41,768 nucleotides of DNA from DASTBU01 sp035711845. Lineage in GTDB: Bacteria; Acidobacteriota; Vicinamibacteria; Vicinamibacterales; 2-12-FULL-66-21. Position numbers and translations under genes: made by a program. The stretch lies in contig DASTBU010000163.1 of the NCBI GenBank assembly GCA_035711845.1, positions 1-41,768 of the forward strand. The letters run 5' to 3'. Positions 14,945 through 22,546 of this stretch are shown piece after piece; within the stretch, counting starts at the first letter, position 1; the number at the start of each line of letters is the position of its first letter. Below the pieces are notes generated by a model that was not told the origin of the DNA, searched no databases, and saw only the letters and a list, made by a program, of their open reading frames with translations.

Positions 14945-16054
14945 GTGACCAACCGCATCCTCGCGGCGGTGATGACCGCACCGCGCCAGCCAATCGAGAT
15001 TCGTGAGTTCGCGAGGCCCGATCTGCCGCCGGGCAGCGCCCTGTTGCGCACCGCACGGTCGGAAGTGTGCGGCACCGACGTTCATCTCTGGCACGGGCGG
15101 CTCGCAGGGGTGCCATACCCGATCATTCCGGGCCATATCTCGGCTGGCGTGCTCGAATCCGTTCGCGGCCCCTTGCAGGGGCTCGACGGTTCGCTGTTGC
15201 GCGAAGGCGACCGGGCGGTCTTCTTCGACGTGCATCGAACGTGCGGGAGGTGCCGCGCATGCACGGTACACCGCACGCCCACGCGGTGCGCGGCGCGCCG
15301 CGTGTACGGGATCACGGACCCGGCCGCCGAGGGGCTGTTCGGCGGATGGTCCCAGCACATCTTCCTGGAGCCTGGAGTTGGCATCGCCCGCCTCCCCGAC
15401 AGCGTGAGCGTGGACGACTACATCGGCGGCGGCTGCGGCCTGCTCACGGCGGTCCACATCCTCGAACGCGCGGCGCTTCGGCCCGGCGACACGGTCCTCG
15501 TGCAGGGTGCCGGCGCGGTGGGGCTCAGCGCCGTCGCTCTGGCACGAATCGGCGGCGCCTCCTCCATCTTCCTCATCGGAGCGCCCGCGGATCGTCTCGC
15601 GCTCGGACGGCAGATGGGCGCCGATGACGTTTTCGATCTGAATGCCACGACACCCCAGGAACGGATGGAGCAGGTGCTGGCGCGGACGCATCGCGAGGGC
15701 GCCGACGTCGTGATCGAAGCCGCTGGCTCCGCGCGAGCGATCGAGGAAGGCCTGACCCTGGTGCGCGACGGCGGGCGATACGTCATCGCCGGACACTATA
15801 CCGACGTCGGCGACAGCATCCTCAACGGGCATCGGCACATCAACCGCAAGCACCTCGAGATCCGGGGATGCTGGGGCAGCGAGGCGGGTCACTTCCTTCG
15901 CGCGCTGAGCCTGCTGGAGCGGTACGCCGCGAGGATTCCCTGGCACGCGGTCGGCGGGCGGACATATCCCCTGAGCGCGCTCGGGGAAGCGCTAGCCGAT
16001 GCCGAAGCGATGCGAGTCACCAAGGCACTGGTCGATCCATGGGCCCCAGCCTGA
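14945..16054 (+). CDS. Zinc-dependent alcohol dehydrogenase-like protein (MDR family)
   Basis: This 369-aa medium-chain dehydrogenase has the catalytic Cys (SEVCGTDVH) and the following GH (PIIPGHISAG). The Glu that usually follows in the GHE motif is Ile. The structural zinc lobe has four Cys spread over CGRCRACTVHRTPTRC. The coenzyme-binding Rossmann motif is GAGAVGLSAV near residue 190. It is closest in layout to threonine/sorbitol-type dehydrogenases, but the substrate cannot be assigned. GTG 14945 is preceded by TAGCGT 5 nt upstream; an ATG at 14972 is the alternative. It is divergent from the outer-membrane gene, with a 99-bp shared promoter region. Confidence 0.85.
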   Translation: MTNRILAAVMTAPRQPIEIREFARPDLPPGSALLRTARSEVCGTDVHLWHGRLAGVPYPIIPGHISAGVLESVRGPLQGLDGSLLREGDRAVFFDVHRTCGRCRACTVHRTPTRCAARRVYGITDPAAEGLFGGWSQHIFLEPGVGIARLPDSVSVDDYIGGGCGLLTAVHILERAALRPGDTVLVQGAGAVGLSAVALARIGGASSIFLIGAPADRLALGRQMGADDVFDLNATTPQERMEQVLARTHREGADVVIEAAGSARAIEEGLTLVRDGGRYVIAGHYTDVGDSILNGHRHINRKHLEIRGCWGSEAGHFLRALSLLERYAARIPWHAVGGRTYPLSALGEALADAEAMRVTKALVDPWAPA

Positions 16055-16124
16055 CCGGTGGTGCAGCTCACGTATCGACGAACGTCTGTCGAGTGCCGTG
16101 CCGCGCCCGTGCCCGCACATGGGT

Positions 16125-16130
16125 TACAGT
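16125..16130 (+). promoter_or_regulatory. -10-like box TACAGT, 8 nt before the pyk start
   Basis: TACAGT is followed by 8 nt and then the ATG of pyk. The distance would place the transcription start at the start codon. No Shine-Dalgarno sequence is seen in this gap, which fits a leaderless mRNA. Confidence 0.45.
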
Positions 16131-16138
16131 GGGCAACC

Positions 16139-17536
16139 ATGCGGCACACGAAGATTGTGGCGACGGTCGGCCCCGCCAGCAGCAGCGCCGAGGCGATTGA
16201 CGCGCTCATCAAGGCCGGTGTGGACGTCTTTCGCCTGAACTTCTCGCACGGCACGCACGAATCGCACGCCGCCGTCGTCGCGCTCGTCCGCGAGGCTGCG
16301 AAGCGGGCCGGCTGGCACGTCGGCATCATGCAGGATCTCAGCGGCCCGAAGATCCGGACCGGTCCGCTCGATGGGCACGATCCCGTACAGCTCGTGCAGG
16401 GCGATGCCCTCCTGTTGAAACCTGGCGATCTGCCGACGAGGTCCGGGGTCCTCTACACGACGTATGCGGAGCTGATTCACTCGGCAAGGCCGGGCGATCG
16501 GCTGCTGCTCGACGACGGGCGGATTGAGCTGCGGGTCAGGGAGAAGCGTGCAGAGGCGCTGGAGGCGGTGGTGGTCAGCGGCGGCCTCCTCGGCGGGCAC
16601 AAGGGGATCAACGCACCCGGCGTCGCCCTGCCGGCATCGGCCCTGACCGAGAAGGATGTCGTGGACCTTCGATTCGGCCTGGCGATAGGGGTCGATCTCG
16701 TCGCGCTGAGCTTCGTCCAGACAGCCGAAGACGTCGTGCGCGCCAAACACGTCATGGAGACGGCCGGCACCGTTGTGCCGATCGTCGCGAAGATCGAGCG
16801 GCCGGCCGGCGTCGAGAACCTGACGTCGATTTTGAAAGAGGCGCAGGGTGTCATGGTGGCGCGCGGGGATCTCGGCCTCGAGATGCCGCTCGAGCAGGTG
16901 CCGCGCATTCAGAAGCAGATCATCAGGGAAGCGCGCGCTCTCGGACGGCCCTCGATACTCGCGACCCAGGTGTTCGAGTCGATGCGTGTCTATCCCCGGC
17001 CGACGCGTGCGGAGGTGAGCGATGCGGCGAATGCCGTGGACGAGGGCGCCGATGCGATCATGCTGGCCGGCGAAACCGCCATCGGCCGGTTCCCGGTCGC
17101 GGCCGTCCAGACGCTCGACGCCGTCATCCGGGATGCCGAGTCGGCGCCGGCCACCGATCATGTGGTACCGGCGCCGGATCCTGAGGGAAGCCGGCACACG
17201 CAGGCGCTCTGCGAGGCGGCGGTCACGCTCGCGACTACCGGACATGCCGACGCGATCGTGGCGATCACCGAAGAAGGGAAGACGGCGCGGCTGCTGGCAT
17301 CTCTGAGGCCCCCGACGCCGATCCTGGCGGCAACACCCGGCGAGCCGGTCGCCAATCGCCTCACCCTGCTCCGCGGCGTTCGCCCGTTCGTCTCGGCCGA
17401 GCACGACATCGAGCGCGCCAAGGAGGATCTGCTGCGACGCCGGCTCGTGCCGGCGCGCGCGGTTGTCGTGTTCATCAACGTCAGCCCGCACCTGGATCGG
17501 TTAGATACGAACTTCCTGACTGTGCAAAGGGTATGA
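16139..17536 (+). CDS. pyk: Pyruvate kinase
   Basis: This 465-aa protein converts phosphoenolpyruvate and ADP to pyruvate and ATP in glycolysis. It starts with the canonical RHTKIVATVGPAS and continues with FRLNFSHGTHE. The beta-barrel active site is complete, with the VAKIERPAGVENL segment, the MVARGDLGLEMP motif for the divalent metal, and the ATQVFESM and SDAANAVDEGADAIMLAGETAIG signatures. The C-terminal regulatory domain is present. ATG 16139 gives the conserved N-terminus; the open frame extends upstream but that part is not pyruvate kinase. The gene sits 84 bp after a dehydrogenase gene, behind its own -10-like box. Confidence 0.97.
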   Translation: MRHTKIVATVGPASSSAEAIDALIKAGVDVFRLNFSHGTHESHAAVVALVREAAKRAGWHVGIMQDLSGPKIRTGPLDGHDPVQLVQGDALLLKPGDLPTRSGVLYTTYAELIHSARPGDRLLLDDGRIELRVREKRAEALEAVVVSGGLLGGHKGINAPGVALPASALTEKDVVDLRFGLAIGVDLVALSFVQTAEDVVRAKHVMETAGTVVPIVAKIERPAGVENLTSILKEAQGVMVARGDLGLEMPLEQVPRIQKQIIREARALGRPSILATQVFESMRVYPRPTRAEVSDAANAVDEGADAIMLAGETAIGRFPVAAVQTLDAVIRDAESAPATDHVVPAPDPEGSRHTQALCEAAVTLATTGHADAIVAITEEGKTARLLASLRPPTPILAATPGEPVANRLTLLRGVRPFVSAEHDIERAKEDLLRRRLVPARAVVVFINVSPHLDRLDTNFLTVQRV

Positions 17537-17543
17537 ACGAGTT

Positions 17544-17570
17544 TCAGCTGTGAGCTGTCAGCTGGCTGGG
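17544..17570 (+). repeat. Heptamer tandem repeat, unit AGCTGTC/AGCTGTG
   Basis: CAGCTGT, GAGCTGT, CAGCTGG and a partial copy lie 7 bp after the pyruvate kinase stop codon. The period is 7 and the copies are self-complementary (AGCT centres). Confidence 0.6.
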
Positions 17571-17590
17571 AGCGGAGAGCCGGGAGGTGA

Positions 17591-17596
17591 TACAGT
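17591..17596 (+). promoter_or_regulatory. -10-like box TACAGT before the LOG-family gene
   Basis: TACAGT lies 10 nt upstream of the ATG at 17607. A GAAGG just before the ATG could act as a weak ribosome site, so this promoter might give a very short leader rather than none. Confidence 0.35.
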
Positions 17597-17606
17597 TTTT
17601 CGAAGG

Positions 17607-18473
17607 ATGTCAGCCCATCAGCAGCCGCTCGCGTATCACGATCACGATTTCCTCGAGAGCACGGACGCACGTCCGATCAGGATCCTGGCCGAGTACCTCG
17701 AGCCGCTCCGCCGCTTCCGGCAGGAGAACATCCAGGATACGGTCGTGTTCTTCGGATCGGCCCGCGTCCACAGCAGGGAGGTCGCCGAGGGCAGGCTGCT
17801 GAAGCTCACGAGGATCAGGGGCCGGCGGAAGGTCGGCCACGCTGCCGCCCTCAAACGCAGCCGCAAGGCCGTCGAGTGGTCGCGCTACTACGAGGATGCA
17901 CGGCAGCTCGCCGCGATGTTGACCGACTGGAGCCTTTCGCTCGAAGAGCCGCGGCGCCGGTTCGTGGTTTGCTCCGGAGGCGGCCCGGGCATCATGGAGG
18001 CGGCCAACCGCGGAGCCCACGAGGCGGGTGGGAAGTCGATTGGCTTGAACATTCGCCTGCCGTTCGAGCAGGGGCCCAACCGCTATATCACCAAGGGCCT
18101 CCACTTCGAGTTCCATTACTTCTTCATGCGGAAGTTCTGGTTCGCGTATCTCGCCAAGGCTCTGGTGATCTTTCCCGGCGGCTTCGGGACCCTCGACGAG
18201 ATGTTCGAGATTCTGACGCTCTCGCAGACCGCCAAGTTCTCCAAGAGGCTGCTCGTGATCCTTTACGGGAGCGAGTACTGGAGCGAGGTGTTCGATCTCA
18301 AGCCGCTCGTCGAGTGGGGCGCCATCGAAGAGAAGGACCTCGACCTCCTGTATCGGGCCGATACCCCGGCGGCGGCGTTCAAGCAGCTCAAGGAACACCT
18401 CACCAAGTACCACATGGTGCCGGCAACCCCGCAGGAGAACCGCGCACCGGGCATCGCGAAAACGCGAGGGTAG
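17607..18473 (+). CDS. LOG family protein (cytokinin-riboside 5'-monophosphate phosphoribohydrolase-like)
   Basis: This 288-aa protein has the two LOG signatures: GGGPGIMEAAN at about residues 125-135 and PGGFGTLDE at 190-198. LOG proteins hydrolyse nucleoside 5'-monophosphates to free base and ribose phosphate. They are often mislabelled lysine decarboxylases. The protein is longer than minimal LOG (about 190 aa) because of an N-terminal stretch of about 50 residues (HDHDFLESTDARPIRILAEYLEP) and an insert near residues 65-95 rich in Arg and Lys. Such longer bacterial forms are common. It starts at ATG 17607 after a heptamer array. Confidence 0.88.
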   Translation: MSAHQQPLAYHDHDFLESTDARPIRILAEYLEPLRRFRQENIQDTVVFFGSARVHSREVAEGRLLKLTRIRGRRKVGHAAALKRSRKAVEWSRYYEDARQLAAMLTDWSLSLEEPRRRFVVCSGGGPGIMEAANRGAHEAGGKSIGLNIRLPFEQGPNRYITKGLHFEFHYFFMRKFWFAYLAKALVIFPGGFGTLDEMFEILTLSQTAKFSKRLLVILYGSEYWSEVFDLKPLVEWGAIEEKDLDLLYRADTPAAAFKQLKEHLTKYHMVPATPQENRAPGIAKTRG

Positions 18474-18591
18474 CCATGGCTGGTGAGCGCGCGGCGCTGA
18501 CCGCGCAGTAGTGCGGGGATCCAAGTCGAGGGTCTGCTTCGGGGTTGGCGGAGCTGGTTAAGGTGGGCGGTCGCCGTCACATCGGCAAATC

Positions 18592-18686
18592 GCCAATGAA
18601 ATCTTCAATCCGAATCAAATTTCCAATCCCCAATTCCTCAATCCAAAAACAATCTGCAATCCTCAATCAACGAATCTGCAATTAGT
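18592..18686 (+). repeat. AT-rich degenerate heptamer repeat region, unit AATCTGC/CAATCC
   Basis: About ten copies of CAATC-type words occur with roughly 7-bp spacing, ending AATCTGC-AATCCTC-AATCAAC and a second AATCTGC. The array fills most of the 208-bp gap between two convergent genes and abuts the stop codon of the DUF1343 gene. It is noticeably richer in A and T than the rest of the window. Confidence 0.6.
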
Positions 18687-19881
18687 AGAGCAAGTACTCC
18701 CGTCTCCTTGCCCTGAAGGCCTCCTCGTCCGATTCCCACACGGCGAAGAGCGGGGCGAGGTCCAGGCCAGAGTCGATCGTGGCCCGCAACCGATCGGAGC
18801 CGTAGAGGATATCGATCGGCTGCTTGTCGTGCTCGTACTCGTAGGGCGGCTCGCGCCAGGCGAATCGGGACGGATCCTGGCGGCGGAACTCCGCAATCAG
18901 CTCGACAGCCGTACGAACCGGCTCGAACGCGCGGCGGTCCGTGACGTGCAGCTGGCAGCCGCCGCACGTCTGTCGCGCGTGCTTCTGGAACGTCGGCTCG
19001 AAGAAGACCGGACGGAAGTGCACGCCGGGCAGGCCGCGCCTGTTGAGGGCCGCCGCCAGCCGATCGCCGTCGATCCACGGCGCGCCGATCAGCTCGAACG
19101 GACGCGTCGTCCCCCTGCCTTCGGACAGCGTCGTCCCCTCGAAGAGCACCGCCCCGGGATAGACGATCGCGGTGTCCAGCGTCGGGATGTTCGGGGAGGT
19201 GATGACCCAGGGAAGCCCGGTCTCGTCGTGATACATGCTCCGGCGCCAACCCTCGAGCGGCACGACTTCCAGGGCTGCTCCCAACCCGAACGCCTCGTTG
19301 AACAGTCGGGCCAGTTCGGCGATCGTCATCCCGTGGCGCAGCGGAATGGGAAACTGCCCGACGAACGACGTCCACGGCTCCCGCAGCGTTGGACCCTCCA
19401 CCTCGTCGCCGCCGATAGGGTTCGGTCGATCGCAGACCACCACCTTGACACCGTGTCGCGCGGCGGCGCGCATGCAGTTCGCCATCGTGTAGATGTAGGT
19501 GTAGACCCGCGTGCCGACGTCCTGGAGATCGATCACGAGCGCATCGATCCCCTGTAGCATCCCGGCGGTCGGTTCGCGTGTTTCGCTGTAGAGCGAATAG
19601 ATCGGGACGCGCCGGCGTGCATCCTCCGCGTGCGGGCTCTCGATCATGTTGTCTTGCAGGTCCGACCTGAACCCGTGCTGCGGACCAAAAATCGCGCCCA
19701 GCCGGATTTCGGGATCCTCGAACAGCAGATCGGCACTGTGCCTGAATCCCTCGTCGATCGATGCCGGATTGCAGACCAGCCCGACCGTCGTGCCTGCCAC
19801 GAGGCCACGGTCCGGCCCGAGCAGGCGCGCGATGCCGGGGATGATGGCAGGCCCTGCGAGGGAGGGGGCCGATGGGGTCAT
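18682..19881 (-). CDS. DUF1343 / NamZ-type exo-beta-N-acetylmuramidase
   Basis: This 399-aa protein matches DUF1343 (NamZ), which releases terminal N-acetylmuramic acid from peptidoglycan fragments. Visible family segments include VGLVCNPASID, IFGPQHGFRSDLQDNM, LVIDLQDVGTRVYTYIYTM, DRPNPIGG, the SPNIPTLDTAIVYPGAVLFEGTTLSEGRGTT stretch (residues about 229-259) and the GVHFRPVFFEPTF segment. Most characterised members are secreted; this start shows no obvious signal peptide, so it may act on imported fragments in the cytoplasm. The ATG at 19881 overlaps the stop of the upstream PH-like gene (ATGA), so translation is coupled. Confidence 0.92.
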   Translation of the reverse strand: MTPSAPSLAGPAIIPGIARLLGPDRGLVAGTTVGLVCNPASIDEGFRHSADLLFEDPEIRLGAIFGPQHGFRSDLQDNMIESPHAEDARRRVPIYSLYSETREPTAGMLQGIDALVIDLQDVGTRVYTYIYTMANCMRAAARHGVKVVVCDRPNPIGGDEVEGPTLREPWTSFVGQFPIPLRHGMTIAELARLFNEAFGLGAALEVVPLEGWRRSMYHDETGLPWVITSPNIPTLDTAIVYPGAVLFEGTTLSEGRGTTRPFELIGAPWIDGDRLAAALNRRGLPGVHFRPVFFEPTFQKHARQTCGGCQLHVTDRRAFEPVRTAVELIAEFRRQDPSRFAWREPPYEYEHDKQPIDILYGSDRLRATIDSGLDLAPLFAVWESDEEAFRARRREYLLY

Positions 19882-20462
19882 GATAAGGACCTCGGTGACC
19901 GCGGGACCATTTTCGGCTGACGCGACGCGGCCAATCGCTCCGCCAGGAACACGCCACGCGTGGCGTCGGTGAAGGAGTTGCAGCGAAAACGATACAACTG
20001 CTCTCGGTTCCGGCCCGTCAGGACCACGTCACGCTCGGATCGAAGGGCCTCGCCGATCGAGTGCCACGGAAGACTGATGACGCGGGCGCCGCCAACGAAG
20101 ACTGCTCGACGATCCGTCAGCAGCAGCCGTCCAGCGGGCTGGGCGGGATCGTCGGGCATCGAGGCCGGCGCGCTGAAGTGGCATCGGTCCGAGCCGATGA
20201 CCCGATGGCCCGTCTCCACCACCGGCAGTGCGCACCCATCGACCTGCTGGCGAAGCGCATTCAGATCCCGAAGCGCCTCGAGCATTTCCCGCTCGACCTC
20301 GATGTCGTCCTCGGGCAGGCCGAGCGCATCGAGCTCGGAGCCGAGCGCCGCTTCGTCTCCGCGGCCGGGAGAGCCGACGGCATCGTTCCATGCGCGGCGC
20401 CAGTGGGAGAGACGAGGGTCACCACCGTTCGATTTTCGCTTCAGCCAGCCGAGCAAGCCCAT
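19878..20462 (-). CDS. Hypothetical protein with C-terminal PH-like segment
   Basis: This 194-aa protein has a basic N-terminus (GLLGWLKRKSNGG), a helical acidic middle with a heptad-like run at about residues 45-65, and a C-terminal half resembling bacterial PH-like domains (GRLLLTDRRAVFVGG...LPWHSIGEA...VVLTGR). The pattern 'g.l.LTdrR.vf' is typical of such domains. Start ATG 20462 has GGGAGA 12-18 nt upstream. It overlaps the NamZ start, so it may act with the muramidase. No function can be assigned. Confidence 0.6.
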   Translation of the reverse strand: MGLLGWLKRKSNGGDPRLSHWRRAWNDAVGSPGRGDEAALGSELDALGLPEDDIEVEREMLEALRDLNALRQQVDGCALPVVETGHRVIGSDRCHFSAPASMPDDPAQPAGRLLLTDRRAVFVGGARVISLPWHSIGEALRSERDVVLTGRNREQLYRFRCNSFTDATRGVFLAERLAASRQPKMVPRSPRSLS

Positions 20463-20730
20463 CCGGAATCCGCTTTCTCCCCCAACGCTGTCGCGTGCGG
20501 TCTGATGTTGGTCCTGTGTCGAGGCGAAGCCGCGCTTGCCCGCCTGAATAGTCGTGGGCATCATTCTGACATGAGAAGAACAACGACTGAACCGGCGCCC
20601 TGGGGAATCCTCCGCGCCCAACGTGAATTCCTTCGCGCTTCGAGCGAGGCGGGCCTTCAAAATCGCCAGAAACAAGCCGTTTCCGAGCATCCGCAGCTGG
20701 TACGAGTCCTGCTTTCCCGGATGGGCAGCC

Positions 20731-21111
20731 ATGTGTCGTGCGGTCCGTACGCTGAGTCGTCCCGTTGGCGTACTCCTCCTGGCCATCCTGGTCAGTCCGA
20801 GCGTCGTAGCCGAGTGCCGGCCCGCGATGGCCGCTTCCGCGACCCGGATGCCGTGCTGCCCTGAGGCGTCCGACGAAGCATCCCTCGATCCCGAATGCTG
20901 CGCGGTGGGGCAGCCGGACCGGGGCTCGGAAAGCCAGCCCCTCACCCTGCCACAGGTGCGCACGGTGAGTGGCACAGACCTGCTGCCAAGCGCTTCACCG
21001 GCCGGCGCCGACATGGCAGCGCCCCCCCCTGCGATCGCTGACATCCCTGCGGCCGCTCCACGCGTTCCCCAGGACCGGCTCTACCTGCGCAACTCCGTCA
21101 TTCGACGATAG
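20731..21111 (+). CDS. Small secreted protein with Cys pairs, upstream of the cus genes
   Basis: If started at ATG 20731, this 126-aa protein has a signal peptide (CRAVRTLSRPVGVLLLAILVSPSVVA, cleavage near A/E). The mature region is short, Pro/Ala/Ser-rich and has MPCCPE and PECC motifs that could bind thiophilic metals. It lies directly upstream of the CusC-CusB-CusA genes in the same direction, so a metal-binding role in the periplasm is likely but inferred. An ATG at 20623 extends the frame by 36 residues and would hide the signal peptide. The gap 20463-20730 to the divergent PH-like gene holds nothing else I can identify. Confidence 0.6.
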   Translation: MCRAVRTLSRPVGVLLLAILVSPSVVAECRPAMAASATRMPCCPEASDEASLDPECCAVGQPDRGSESQPLTLPQVRTVSGTDLLPSASPAGADMAAPPPAIADIPAAAPRVPQDRLYLRNSVIRR

Positions 21112-21120
21112 ACCCCTTTC

Positions 21121-21234
21121 ATCGCGCGATCGCGTGATCGCGTGATTGGTGATCGATCCATCGCGCGATCGCGCGATCGGAGATGAATCGATTGCGATCG
21201 CGCGATCGTTCGATCGCGCGATCACCCGATTCAA
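21121..21234 (+). repeat. Octamer palindromic array, unit ATCGCGCG, with ten GATC sites
   Basis: The 8-mer ATCGCGCG or close variants recur about a dozen times. The array includes three copies of GCGATCGC, the sequence known as HIP1 in cyanobacteria, and ten GATC tetramers in about 105 bp. Each unit is nearly self-complementary, so either strand can fold into many alternative hairpins. It separates the Cys-bearing gene (stop 21111) from cusC (start 21254). Confidence 0.85.
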
Positions 21235-21253
21235 GGTTTCCAAAGGGGCTCCT

Positions 21254-22546
21254 ATGTCATTCAACCGCTCGTTACGCGCGCTCGTACTTCTCGTGTCCGT
21301 CTGCGCTGCCGTGCCGGCAGCGGCACAAGAGGCGCCCCTCACGCTGCAGTCGGCGATCGACGAAGCGCTCTCCCGTCACCCGGAGCTGATTGCGATTCGT
21401 GCCGGCATCGAGGGTCAACGTCTCCGCGCCGCGCAGCAGCGCACGCTGATGCCGCCCATGCTGGAGGCGCAGATCTGGCAATGGCCCATCGATACCGCCA
21501 ACCCCTCGCGCGTCACGTACATGGTCTCGGCGCAGCAGTCCTTCCCGGGTCCCGGCAAGCGCGCGCTTCGCGAGCGGCTTGCGCTCTCCGACGTCAGCGT
21601 GGCTGATGCCCGCCTCGTCGCCCGCGCGCGCGACATCGTCAACGAGCTTCGCCGCACCTATGCGGAACTGTTCGTCGCGCGGCAGTCCCTTGACGTGACG
21701 GCCGAGCGGATCGGGCTGCTCCGCCAGATGGCCGATGCGTCTCAGGTGCGGTACGCCGCGGGGCGCTCGTCCCAGCAGGATGTGCTCAAGGCGGTCGTGG
21801 AGATCTCCAGGCTTCACGAAGAGCAACTGATCGACGAGGAGCGGGTCCGTCTGGCTGAGGCGCGATTGAACACGTTGCTCGCCCGCGATCCGGGCATGCC
21901 GGTCGGTCCACTGGCGGCGCCGGATGAGAACGCGCGGCTCCGCCCCGTTGCGGTCTTGCAGCAGGCCGCTCTCGAGCAGCAGCCGGACCTGCAGGTCGCC
22001 CGCGCGGAGATTGCCAGGGCCGAAGCGGCGTCAGCCGTCGCCGACAGCAGCCGCAAGCCGGACTTCGTGGTGACCGGTGGCTACATGCTGATGGGCGGAG
22101 AGCGCGACGCGTTCACCGCGGCGGTCGGGATTACCTGGCCGAATGCGCCGTGGGCGCGCAAGGGGGTCGAGCTGGCGCGCAGGGAGGCGCGATCCGAGAT
22201 CGCCGCCAGCCAGGCGCGGTTCGACGCCGAAGTCAACCGGGTCCGGCTGATGGTCCAGGCGGCGTGGATCCGCGCGGACTCCGCGTCGCGGCGCGCCGCG
22301 CTGCTCCGCACCAGCATCGTGCCGCAGTCACACCAGACCCTGGAGGTCTCGCGCGTCGGCTATCAGGCCGACCGCAATGGCTTTCTCGACATCATCGACA
22401 ACCAGCGCACCCTGGCCGAGGCCCGGCTCGGATACTACCGCGCGCTCGCGGAGCTCGAACAGGCACGAGCCGATCTCGAGCGCGCCGTGGGCGCCCCGAT
22501 TCTCGACAGCAGCGTCCAGGCGTCACGGGAGCAGGATCATGAGTAG
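21254..22546 (+). CDS. cusC: CusC/TolC-family outer-membrane efflux protein
   Basis: This 430-aa protein has a signal peptide (cleavage after AAAA near residue 25) and then the TolC/OEP fold. Two halves with long helices (for example ARDIVNELRRTYAELFVARQSLDVTAERI) end with ADLERAV. It forms the outer-membrane channel of a tripartite RND pump. The ATG at 21254 has AAAGGGG 8 nt upstream. The stop overlaps the cusB start by 8 bp. Assignment to copper/silver efflux comes from the linked CusB and CusA, since OEP sequence alone is not specific. Confidence 0.9.
   Translation: MSFNRSLRALVLLVSVCAAVPAAAQEAPLTLQSAIDEALSRHPELIAIRAGIEGQRLRAAQQRTLMPPMLEAQIWQWPIDTANPSRVTYMVSAQQSFPGPGKRALRERLALSDVSVADARLVARARDIVNELRRTYAELFVARQSLDVTAERIGLLRQMADASQVRYAAGRSSQQDVLKAVVEISRLHEEQLIDEERVRLAEARLNTLLARDPGMPVGPLAAPDENARLRPVAVLQQAALEQQPDLQVARAEIARAEAASAVADSSRKPDFVVTGGYMLMGGERDAFTAAVGITWPNAPWARKGVELARREARSEIAASQARFDAEVNRVRLMVQAAWIRADSASRRAALLRTSIVPQSHQTLEVSRVGYQADRNGFLDIIDNQRTLAEARLGYYRALAELEQARADLERAVGAPILDSSVQASREQDHE

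Noticed and set aside
17607..18473. Lysine decarboxylase
   Set aside because: The GGGPGIMEAAN and PGGFGTLDE motifs are LOG signatures; no PLP-binding features are present.
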